Below, in pieces: positions 12,527 through 22,640 of a DNA stretch of 55,000 bases. The translations under genes were made by a program, and so were the position numbers. Every line of letters begins with the position of its first letter. Position 1 is the stretch's first letter. The notes below the pieces were generated by a model. The model saw nothing but the letters and a program-made list of their open reading frames with translations, did no database searches and was not told the origin of the DNA. This DNA comes from Botryococcus braunii (taxonomy: Eukaryota > Chlorophyta > Trebouxiophyceae), in NCBI GenBank assembly GCA_002005505.1, contig KV908481.1, forward strand, positions 221,094 to 276,093. The letters run 5' to 3'.

Positions 12527-13167
12527 GGTGAACAATCCAACCAGAGCAGGAGAAGAAAACTGTATCTTGAACCTCAACAAAGAGCTCTACTGTGAATATG
12601 CCATCCACAGGTCTTCATATTATCATATGACAGACCCAGCCGAACAAACAACGTTCCCATTCTCTACTATGCAACCACTAAAAGATGTTTCGAAGCAATT
12701 TCCTTTACCTGCTATGATAAACCAAAGCTGACAATTTCGCACCCTTTAAAGTTGGCTATGATTGCCATGAGTCCCGGACTAAGATCGTGGACGTGTTATT
12801 ACGGGATCGCGGTTTTGAACGAGGGATCTCCGACGCCTGAAGTTTCCGACTTGGGGATCCCATCAACGGCACGATCTGAAGGGGGTCACCCGGGGCTGGC
12901 ATCCCAGTTGATCAAGGGCTGTGGCCTTTGAATCAAAGGCTTTGACAGCATCTAGGATGTAACTGAGCTCAAATTGGCGCCACTATGTAAGTTCGCTGTG
13001 GATATTCGCAAGTCTGCAGCGCATAGGCGAACGAATGTGCAAAACTGCTGTTCGTAAACCTTGTGTAGCTATCCTCGCCGTTTGTTAAGTTGCCTTGAGA
13101 GCCATCGAGGTTTTTGTTTAGTTTTATATTCTCGAGATCCCTAGATTATAAGAAAGTTGGGGGGACC
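12527..13167. promoter_or_regulatory. divergent intergenic region between the ABCC and DedA genes
   Basis: About 640 bp separate the start codons of the minus-strand ABCC gene and the plus-strand DedA gene, so both 5' UTRs and promoters should lie here. The stretch is not repetitive, unlike most of the window. I see no convincing TATA box or paired operator. The role is inferred from the divergent layout only. Confidence 0.45.
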
Positions 13168-14910
13168 ATGGCTGTCTCTTTGTCCCTTCAGTCCGCGTAT
13201 GCGACAAGCTTATCCTACTCTCAGAGATTTCATCCCATTCCAGGCCAGTCTATCCTGCAACGAGCAGCATTTAAAAAACGAATACAATTTAGTCAAATAA
13301 CATTCTCTTTAGGAACCCAATCCTCCCTTAGGCATCAAGCTGGAAGTTCAGATCATCACGCTCCGTGCTGGATATCAAGAAAAGGAGCTCTCGCTGCTAA
13401 AGCGTCATCAAGCCACACGGACGCTATTTCAGAACCCCAATGTGCTGTACCAGACCCCACGACGCGGAGGCAAAGGCAACAGGCTTTCTGGAGGGCAGCC
13501 AAAGTTCTTGCGCTTTGCATGGGGTGCTTCTGGCTCATGCAAGCAGCACCTGCCATGGCTAAAGCTGTTGCAGCTTCCCACCCTTCCACAAAGTTCTCAC
13601 TGGGAGAAGCTGTCAAGGGTGAGACACCGTGCCATTTCGCGACACATCTCGTCCCACCATCTGGAGCCTGGGTAAACCAGGGGCCTGCCAATTTTCTGCT
13701 GCCCTAGATATATGATGATGGGAAAATGCTTGCCATAGACTATTACGCGCCTCAGCTGACTTACTATCCTTAGCACGGATCTGTAGATGTCTTAGTGTCT
13801 CCTCTGAACGTACTCTTCTTAGTGCGGCCTGGATGCAGGACTGCTGAGCTTCATCCTGCACTTGGACAAGCACTTGGTGGAAATTATTGCTGAGCATGGC
13901 AAGACCACGTACGCAATCCTCTTTGCAATCGTCTTCTGCGAGACAGGCCTGGTCTTGACACCTTTCCTCCCAGGTACGACTACTCTCCTGGCATAGCTTC
14001 GCAGATCTGCTGCTGAGTCATGTTCAAAAGTCATAATTGAGCTTCTTACCCCAGCCACAGCCTCCAGACAGACACTTGCCCCTATTTTCCATGCTGCAGT
14101 AAAATGAAATTTCTATGGGTTTGCCTGTCCAGCCTATCATCCCTGTTTTGCATTGTCAGGACCTTTGAAATATTCTGACCAGAACAATTAATCTTCTCTG
14201 CCCATCATGCTTGTTTCATAATGTTATGTTAGGACTTTTGAACTATCTTAAGCAGATCAATACTTCGATGTCATTTGGCCAACATCCTTTGTGAGATCAT
14301 CCTTCGCAGTCCTTAACTAAAATGTCGTATATACTGGAGGCTCCCACTCTTGTAAGATGCAGGGAATGTTGGGTCACTGATGCAGGCGGCCTGGCACTCA
14401 TGTCATTTGGTCCAATAATGTCATGGCTATTTGTCATGGCTATTTCTTGGAGAAAAGAGATGGGGGGGGGGGGGGAGGCGGGCGGGGTGGAGCAAGGTTC
14501 CCTGTCAAGCAGCCCTACAAACAGGACTCACCTGGTTTACATTCTCTAATGGTGACTGGTTGACCTGTCTAGTACTGATTTTGTTTTTCAACTTTCATGT
14601 TGGTACACACCGGAAAGACTTGTTCACATATATTCGAGTCATACTCGCTTCTCGCAATTCTGAATAATGTCTTGTGGTTCCTCGCAGGGGACTCGCTGCT
14701 GTTTGCTTGCGGGGCCCTGGCCGCCCTGGGGAGCTTGGACTTTGTTGTCCTCCTGGGGATCTTCATCTCCTCCGCCTTTCTTGGGGACACTGTGAACTAC
14801 GCCGTTGGGAACTTCCTGGGCACAAAGGCTGTCCAAGCCAACCTCATCAAGAAGGTGTGCCGTGCCTCTATCCAAGCGAATCCGTCCCAGCCAGCAAATA
14901 GGTAAAAAAG

Positions 14911-15004
<94 letters not shown>

Positions 15005-16588
15005 GCACGCACGCACGCACGCACACAACGCGTCGTGCATGCGCGCACGTGCACACAAGCACGCACGACACAAAAGAAAACGAGCAAAAGGGGGGAAGGG
15101 GGAGAAAGGAGAAAAGGGGGCCTTATTGACGAGGTAGTTCTGAACAAATAGGCACGGCGTTGGTACGGTCAGGGTTAGTCTGATCGAGAAGGCTTTGCCA
15201 TTTGGACATCCAGGACCAGCCAATATGCCTGAAGGGATGCCATATGGTGTCAATTGTGCCATGTGGATGCCATTTGGTGTCAATTTTGCCATGTGGATGC
15301 CATTTGGATGCCATGTGAGTTGCTAATGCCATATAGGTGTCAATCTCACCAAGGAGGTGACGTTGTGGCCCTATCATGATAAATCACGATAAATCTTGTT
15401 AACAAGCCCTGGCACAGCCGTGTCAAGTTTTTTTATTTAAAGGAAAAAAAAAAGGGAAAAAAAAAAAAGGATAAAATAACATAAAAAAAGGAGGTAAAAA
15501 AGGGGAGAAAACAGAAAGGAGAAAAACGGGCCTCATTGAAGAGGGTATTCCGCTGACCAGGTTGTTAATCTCATCAAGAAGGTGCGTCATGGGCTGGTTA
15601 AGATTGTTGTGACCGACAAGCATCGCCATAGCAGGAGCAGACATGGTGCTGCCGGAAGGCAACTTGCGCGGTACAGGATTTCATTGCCAAAACACTGAGA
15701 TTCCCAGGACAAGCACGGGGTGGTGGTGGTGGTGGTGGTGGTGGTGCTGACGAACTCACGCTGTGTGCAGTGCTGCAGTTTTTTCCCAAGACGGGGAGAG
15801 TTCCACGACACGTCCGGGGCCAAGCCCGTGGTGCTGACGAATGTACACTTCCTGCAGTACAGGATGTGTCGTCGCCAAGATGGAGAGAGTTCCACGACAC
15901 GTCCGGGGCCAAGCCCGTGGTGCTGACGAATGTACACTTCCTGCAGTACAAGATGTGTCGTCGCCAAGATGGAGAGAGTTCCACGACACGTCCGGGGCCA
16001 AGCCCGTGGTGCTGACGAATGTACACTTCCTGCAGTACAGGATGTGTCGTCGCCAAGATGGAGAGAGTTCGACGACACGTCCGGGGCCAAGCCCGTGGTG
16101 CTGACGAAGTCCTACTTTGTGCAGTACAGGGTGTGTCATCGCCAAGAGGGAGAGAGTTCCCATGACACGCCCGGGGCCAAGACGGCCGTGCTGACAAAGT
16201 CCCACTCTGTGCGGTGCAGGATTTCATCACCAAGACGGAGAAGTTCTACGACAAGCACGGGGCCAAGACGGTGGTGCTGGCGCGCTTCGTGCCGATCGTG
16301 CGCACCTTTGCGCCCTTCGTGGCGGGCATCGGGAGCATGGACTACACCACCTTCTTCCTGTACAACATCGGGGGCGCAGTACTGTGGTCCGTCCTGTTCA
16401 CGGGCGCGGGCCTGCTGTTCGGAAACCTGCCCTTCGTGCACAAGAACTTCACGGCAGTCGTGCTGGGCATCGTGCTCGTTTCCGTGGTGCCCATCGTTTT
16501 GGAAATCGTGGCGGCCCGCCGGGAGGAGCGCGCCGAGGCGGCCAAACTAGGCAACCCCGGGCCCCCTCCCCCTGCCGGCGCAGCTTGA
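13168..16588 (+). CDS. DedA/VTT-domain membrane protein with plastid-type N-terminal extension (4 exons, 373 aa)
   Basis: DedA (SNARE-associated/VTT, PF09335-type) integral membrane protein. The superfamily includes lipid scramblases and carrier-lipid flippases; the substrate here cannot be told. Exons: 13168-13618, 13839-13973, 14688-14854, 16220-16588, all GT/AG and in phase, stop TGA 16586-16588. Residues 1-about 95 are Ser/Ala/Gln-rich and poor in acidic residues, like a chloroplast transit peptide. Arg100-Arg101, a hydrophobic run (111-125) and an APAMAKA sequence (127-133) follow, resembling a thylakoid-transfer segment. The VTT core starts near 152, with [16 protein letters not shown] (185-200) and [16 protein letters not shown] (272-287), the conserved Arg/Pro stretch of the family. 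The tail after about 350 is charged and then Pro-rich. The start is the first ATG in frame, context ACCATG. Plastid targeting is inference. Confidence 0.92.
14855..15659 (+). repeat. DedA intron 3: CA array and copies of the exon 3 donor side
   Basis: A CA array (about 14914-15000) is followed by CACG repeats. Motifs like CTCATCAAGAAGGTG, the end of exon 3 plus its GT, recur near 15345 and 15568, with weaker forms near 15120, 15175 and 15530. A-rich runs lie at 15440-15530. No extra coding exon is visible. Confidence 0.6.
15660..16219 (+). repeat. 89-bp tandem array copied from the DedA exon 4 acceptor and exon start
   Basis: Six imperfect units precede the true exon 4. Each has a ...GCAG-like acceptor, a CACCAAGACGGAGA-like stretch, GGGGCCAAG, and GTGGTGCTG, all matching the first 60-70 bp of exon 4 (GATTTCATCACCAAGACGG...). 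The unit starts lie near 15670, 15765, 15850, 15939, 16028 and 16117, and the seventh copy is the exon. The period of 89 is not a multiple of three. Confidence 0.92.
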
Positions 16589-16888
16589 GGTGTGGAGCGA
16601 AGCCTGGGCGCGGGACTCGAGGCTGCAGAGAGTGTGGCGTGCTTCGAGGCGGCCAAACTAGGCAACACCCCCCCTCCCCCGGGGGCCACCTGCCGGCGCC
16701 ACCTGAGGTGTGGGGTGAATGCCTGGGCGCCGCGCTTGAGGTCGGAGAGAGTGTGGCATGTTGCAAGGAGGGCTGTGGGGCGGGGCGGGCGCTAGTACAC
16801 AGTGGAGCAGAGACTGCCCGCCCCACGCCGACGGGCGCCTGAGGTGTGGGGCAAAGACTCCACGCCAGCTGTGGCCGCCACTCGAGGT
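16536..16888 (+). repeat. about 110-bp tandem repeats spanning the DedA stop codon and 3' region
   Basis: The last coding bases (GAGGCGGCCAAACTAGGCAA) and the sequence past the stop recur near 16647 and more weakly near 16766, each followed by a GAGGTGTGG(A/G)G(C/T) motif. The array lies just past the coding end. Confidence 0.8.
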
Positions 16889-17345
16889 GTGAAGGGAATG
16901 CCTGGCCGGCGGGCCCGAGCTTGCTAGTGGGCTTCTTCACAGACTCGGCTCTTGAGGGCTCTGTAGTGCCATATATTGCGCTGGGTTGGACAGATGCGAC
17001 GCGCCTCCACCCATGCACTGCCTCGGGGCCTAGTTTCGGCTGGGTTTGAACTCTTGTTGGAGGGCTGCGTCTGTTCTGGAAGCTTCGTTCTGGCAGGCGA
17101 ACTGGAGATGCACGGGATTGAAGTCGTTCCCTTGCATTGTATAATTATTATTATTGGGAACTCCATTTGGGAACTCCAACAGGGTTGGCTCTGCTTGGGT
17201 CTTCGGCGCCTTTTTGAGTTGGGACAGATCCAGATCCTGGCGAATTTGGAACTGAAATGTGCCCTCTTCGGAGGTTGCCAGAATGACCATTGGAAGTGGG
17301 CGGGTGGGATTGGCATGGCGGAGTACAATGTGCAGGGCAGGAAGT
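16889..17345. other. no gene seen between the DedA repeats and the 43-bp array
   Basis: Unique-looking sequence with short unsupported frames on both strands. It may hold the DedA 3' UTR end. Confidence 0.5.
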
Positions 17346-17563
17346 CAGGATCCAGCACAGATGAGGCACGTGACCAGGCCTGCTACAAGTAGATCCAGCA
17401 CAGATGAGGCACGTGACCAGGCCTGCTACAAGTAGATCCAGCACAGATGAGGCACGTGACCAGGGCTGCTACAAGTAGATCCAGCACAGATGAGGCACGT
17501 GACCAGGCCTGCTACAAGTAGATCCAGCACAGATGAGGCACGTGACCAGGGCTGCTACAAGTA
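17346..17563. repeat. 43-bp minisatellite, five units
   Basis: GATCCAGCACAGATGAGGCA...CTGCTACAAGTA repeats at exactly 43 bp with very few differences. Confidence 0.95.
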
Positions 17564-18262
17564 TCACCGGGGGATGGGGAAGGGGGGGGCGCTCCTGTAT
17601 TGCATCCTGCACCCAAGGGCGCCCCCCGAATGCAAAGTCATGTTCAATTTGACAGGTTGATGGCGAGATTGTCCTGGTGCTTGAGTGATCTCAGGTCAGC
17701 TACCGTTGTTGCATGCCAGATTTAGAAGAACAGTGTATCCATCAAGATTGGAAAAGGGTTTCTGCAATGGCAGATGTCTATAGGCCTCAAACCCTTGCTG
17801 GCAAAGAGGTCTTTGAATTTGGTTGCATCAATGCAATCCTTGAACGCAATGAATCCCCGTTATTATTGTCCATCTTACAGGGTTGGTACTTGTAAGCCGA
17901 AGTCCCAAAGTGCTAAGTCCCACGTGAATGTGTGCACGTACATGTTTATGTTGGTGGTAGTAGTGCTAAGTTGTTATAAAATCTATCGCGGCTTTGTTGC
18001 ATTTTCGCCAATGTGAGGGTGGGTTCTTAATATGCCGCCTGATATGCTGTAGGATAGCGAAGCAGTCTGTGTTGAGAGCTGGAGGCAATATGGTGATTGA
18101 ATCTGGCTAGGCGGGCTTTTCCATGCCCCATAGGAAGACGAAGGGTTTGGGATTTCAAGGCCACTTTGGGAAGAAGCGTATCGACAACAACATTCCCCGG
18201 CAACATTGTGTGGGGTATATCATCGGCCTATTGATACAGTCGGAGCGTGGCAGGTGACAGGT
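17564..18262. other. no gene recognised
   Basis: Mostly unique sequence. Short frames only; no splice-consistent set found. Confidence 0.5.
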
Positions 18263-18635
18263 ACTTCATCTCCATTCTTGATACAGCTGGAAGATTGGGT
18301 GAGGTACCGCACCGCCCTTCTTGATACAGCTGGAAGATTGGGTGAGGTACCGCACCGCCCTTCTTAGAACATCTGGAAGATTGGGTGAGGTACTTCATCT
18401 CCGTTCTTGATACAGCTGGAAGATTGGGTGAGGTACCGCACCGCCCTTCTTGAAACATCTGGAAGATTGGGTGAGGTACTGCACCGCCCTTCTTGAAACA
18501 ACTGGAAGATTGGGTGAGGTACCGCACCGCCCTTCTTGAAACATCTGGAAGATTGGGTGAGGTACTGCACCGCCCTTCTTGAAACAGCTGGAAGATTGGG
18601 TGAGGTACCGCACCGCCCTTCTTGATACAGCTGGC
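18263..18635. repeat. 43-bp minisatellite, about 8.5 units
   Basis: GAAGATTGGGTGAGGTACCG units with alternating TTGATACAGC, TTGAAACATC and similar linkers, period 43 bp. Confidence 0.93.
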
Positions 18636-19029
18636 TGCCACCGCTTTAAAGTGCAGGCATGTCGGTCAGCAAAGGGGCCAGAGGAGACATCCAGTGCATT
18701 AAGCATGCAGCTGCAACCACATGTTTTTACAACAACTCACACATCAGCAAAATCTCTGTACCGTTGGCAAAACTATATCCAGAACTAACACTATATATCG
18801 GAAGGTGTATCGCATGCCGTATAGCAACGGGCCCAGATGAGATGTCCCAGGCAATGAGCGTACGGCATCGTACACGTTTTTGCGTCATAACTGCAGCAGA
18901 CCGTGGAGGAACTGTTTCCAATGGGCCACAACCCGGCACTTGGAACTATGTGGCCAGTGCATCAGAAAGGCATCTGCTAGGCACCCAGGGAACTTATCTG
19001 GCACGTGCAATGTATGGCATGCATCGATG

Positions 19030-19209
19030 AAAAGCTGTTTTACCTGGGTTACCCCTGCACCTTTGTTCACCTGGAATTTTCTACATGGGTTACCCCTGCG
19101 CCTTTTCTCAGCTAGATTTCTGTACGTGGGGCACTCCTGCGCCCCTTTTTCACCTGATTTCTTTATCTAGGGTACCCCTGCGCTGTTTTGCTCCACCCTG
19201 GTGTTTTAC
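19030..19209 (-). repeat. about 40-bp array of donor-like units beside the orphan exon
   Basis: GTTTTACCTGGGTTACCCCTGC-like units recur near 19038, 19060, 19100, 19148 and 19203. On the minus strand most give CAGGTAAAAC or CAGGTGAA. Confidence 0.65.
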
Positions 19210-19286
19210 CTGGGTTAGCCCTGCGGAACTTCTACAGCTTTGCCCATAGGCAGCATGCATGCGCGCTGTCCCGGACTCGACCTCAA
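19210..19286 (-). CDS. orphan internal exon candidate, unknown gene
   Basis: On the minus strand a strong acceptor (CTTCTTTCTCTTGCAG) opens a 77-bp stretch that ends at a good donor (CAG|GTAAAAC). The frame VEVESGTARMHAAYGQ stays open across it. Tandem copies of the donor side fill 19030-19209. I found no partner exons and do not recognise the peptide. It could be the 3' part of the tetraspan gene (21352-23989) or a separate gene. Confidence 0.25.
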
Positions 19287-20394
19287 CTGCAAGAGAAAGA
19301 AGGGGTGAAGAGTGGGAAGGACTCAGGTGCCTGGAGGCATGGCAATTGTACATTTGCCAGGACGCAATCCCGGGCCCCAAAATTCCAAAATTCCCGAAGT
19401 TCCAGCTTTCCTAAAAACCTCAAAGCTTCGAGAGTCTGTGCTTTCCAACATGATGAAGGTGTCGTAGTCTGCACCGCGGGTTGGAACCCTAAAACCCCAG
19501 ACCTAAACTCTAATCCCGCATAATGGACCTGCTGCTCCTCTCGTGGGAGCGCCCCCGAATCCAGGGAAGTTTGAAGTTCAAGCTTTCAACTAAAGACCCA
19601 AAGACTATCTTTGAAGAAGGCCCTTCCCCTACTCCTATGCCCCACGCCCGGGTCCCACCCTCGTGGAGGATCGTTTCGAGATCAAAAGCGTGGAGACCCC
19701 CACAGACAGAGCTCTACTGCAGATACATGACGTAACAGTGCAGCAGGCGGCCAGATATGGGGATACGCAAAGGAGCGTCGGGGCACGTAGGTAGGTGCAG
19801 GTGTGCGGCCCCACTGCATGGTCGTGCAGCAGTGTCATGGTGTAGTGCCATGGGTGAAGGGGATCAGCTGGCAGGTGGCGGGGCACCCCGTCAGAGAAAA
19901 TTCAAAATGGGGGAGTGCGGCGCCCCCCTTCCCCCGCCCCGGGCTTTTAAGGTGAGAAGGGAGCATCGCAGCAGGTGCAGCAGCTGCAAAATAAACAAAA
20001 CAAAATGACCTGTGCTGCAGTTGCAATGGCTGCAATACCAGAAAATGGGGGTCTTTGCGGCAGACTCCAAAAGTTAGTGTAAGCAAGTGTGCAGCTGAAG
20101 GGATTGCGCCTGCAAAAGAAATGAATGTAGGTCTCGTGGCCATGCTCACAGGAGCCCACAGGGGCCTCTGCCCATAGGCTCGAAAACTGAAAAAGGGGAT
20201 TCTGCTGGGCGGGCTCAGAGTGCACCATACATTGAGACATTGTGTAGAGACATGAGAACCCCCTGGGAAGAGCATCATGCCGCAGGGTTAGGTAGTTTGA
20301 CATTTTAGATGTTGTTGAGAACGCTCGGCGCCCCCCGGAGGGGGGGGGGAGGGCTCCAGCTGCAACTCCAATAGACAACATCGCGCCTCCATAT

Positions 20395-20585
20395 ACTAGC
20401 AGCATCACCTCCATGTACTTGCGGTATCGCTTCCATCATATTCTTGTAGCATCGCCTGCATGCACTTCTGGCACGGCTTCCAAGTACCTGCCGCACTGCC
20501 TCCATGTGCTTTCCGCAATGCCTGCCAGCACTTGTGGAGCCGCCTCCATGTCCGTGCGGCACTGCCCCCGCCATCCATCTAGGAG
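20395..20585. repeat. about 28-bp minisatellite
   Basis: GCCTCCATGTACTTGCGGCA-like units, diverged. It lies left of the tetraspan exons. Confidence 0.75.
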
Positions 20586-20951
20586 TGGTGCTTGGTGTTG
20601 GACTGGAACTGGTCGCGGCGGCCTCCTCCGCACAGCCTACCGAAGATTCTGTTTCCCGCCAGGACGGCCCCCGAGTCAGCCGAACCGGCCAAACCGTTTC
20701 ACCTTTCACCCTTCCAAAGCTCGTCTCTGCACGAGAGCTTGATACCCGCAGCAGATCCCTTGCCTCCCACCTTTGCCTATGTGTCAGCTAATTCCAACCT
20801 GCACACCGGTGGGGCCAAATACGCCAAATGGCCAGACAGACACTTGATGTGACTGATGCTTAGAAACAGTAAAACCTTATCCTAACCAGCTCGCATTTGA
20901 GGCACCTGATAAGGTTGAAGCCCTATACTGGTAATGCCACCCCACCCCACC

Positions 20952-20954
<3 letters not shown>

Positions 20955-21046
<92 letters not shown>

Positions 21047-21094
21047 TCTCTCTCTTCCTCTCTCCTCCCCCCTCTCTCTCTCCCTCCCCCCTCC

Positions 21095-21155
<61 letters not shown>
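20955..21155. repeat. TC then CA microsatellite
   Basis: TC run of about 160 bp, then CA units. It follows the last identified tetraspan exon on the minus strand. Confidence 0.95.
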
Positions 21156-21156
<1 letters not shown>

Positions 21157-21351
21157 TACACACACCTCGCCAACACAATGCACTTCCCATCCGATGTGTG
21201 CATTTGTAGGGCTCGATTCACCTCTCTCCGCACAAGCTGGCTTCCGAGTTTGGGCCCAGCCGCCCGGGGGGGGGGGGGGGGGAGCAGGGGAAGTGAAGTT
21301 AAAAAATTAACAATCCAAAGAAGTGGATTTTAAAGGGGAGGGAGGGGGCAC

Positions 21352-22577
21352 CTGATGAGGCTGACGGTGGCAATGAGGACAAAGAGGGCTGCCTGGGCCC
21401 AGGAGATGATGATGACCCAGCCGCGCCACTGCGCCTCCGGCAGGTTGGCCTCATTGGCCTGCGTGGCGTATTTCCCGAACAGCAGGCTGGCGGCCGCCCA
21501 CCAGGCGCACGCCGCCGCGGCGAAGATGAAGTCCAGCAGGCTCCCGCACCCGCACAGGTTGCATGTCACGCACTGCAACCCCCCCCCCCCCCCCCGGGGA
21601 TTTAAGACAATGTTCGGAGCCGGGCATCATTTCCTTCATCTGGCACATTGAGGCATGCGTGGAACCAGGGAGAAACATTTGGGTGGAATGATACATATTG
21701 GAAATGGGCATGATGAATTGGGTGGAATGTGGCCACTATATTTCTGTATACAAAATGTCCGGTTCTTTGGGACATTAGTTTTGTTAGAATGTAATGTTCG
21801 TATTAAATACAGTACAGATTATACTTATACTTTTCCTGCGCTTGAATAGGCAACTTGCTTTTGGAGCCTTGCTGCTACGATACCCAGAGATCCATTTACC
21901 AGATCCCCTGTAGATTCAAGGCCGCCCCATCCCCCTTAGCGATCGGAAGTTCCATAGGGCCTACGTGATTGAAAAACTCCCTAGGGCCTAAGGGATCGGT
22001 AAGTTCCCTAGGGCCTAAGGAATCGGAAAGGTCCCTAGCGTCTAAGGGATCGGAAAATTCCCTAGTGCCTAAGGGAGGGGAAAAAATCACCACAGACAGT
22101 TAACAACACCCCTCTCCCCAATGCCTCCCGCCTTTGTGTACTTTTCAGGAAGGGAGTTGGGGCCCAGAATTCCTGGCAGGCATCGTCAGCCACCCCCCCC
22201 CCCCCCGGGCAGGCTCCTATCAGCTATAGAGGCTCCAGTAAGGGGTACCTGCAGAAACGGCCACAGGGATTGTATGTCCAACCCCCCCCCCCCTGCCCCG
22301 CGGGGTCTTCCCTCCTCTTTTTTGGGTACCAAGAGGCGGGATCGGAGATGTGGGGACATTTTCCCTACAGGTACTTGCAGGTCCCCGCCTGCCGCTCCCA
22401 TCGGGGCAACAAGAGGAGCGAGCACAGGGTTCTGGTACTGTAGGTGATAGAGAAACCTCCCCCCTCCCCGGGGGAGCAGGAAGACCCACTCTCAAGTAGG
22501 CCACCCCCAACGAAACCCCCGAAGAGCCGCCGAGAGGAGGTTTTTCCTGCAGGTGTTGAGGACAATCACCCCTTCTC

Positions 22578-22640
<63 letters not shown>

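Noticed and set aside
15587..16233. Repetitive frames of about 150-210 residues on both strands near DedA exon 4
   Set aside because: They are shadows of the 89-bp splice-junction array; the true gene uses a different frame only from 16220.
18228..18706. Repeat protein-like minus-strand frames over the 43-bp array
   Set aside because: The period of 43 shifts frame at each unit, so any repeat peptide needs three units to recur. No start, stop or splice context supports it.
20882..21310. Long frames of alternating Ser-Leu, His-Thr or Arg-Glu residues in microsatellites here and elsewhere
   Set aside because: They are translations of dinucleotide repeats, open in several frames on both strands.
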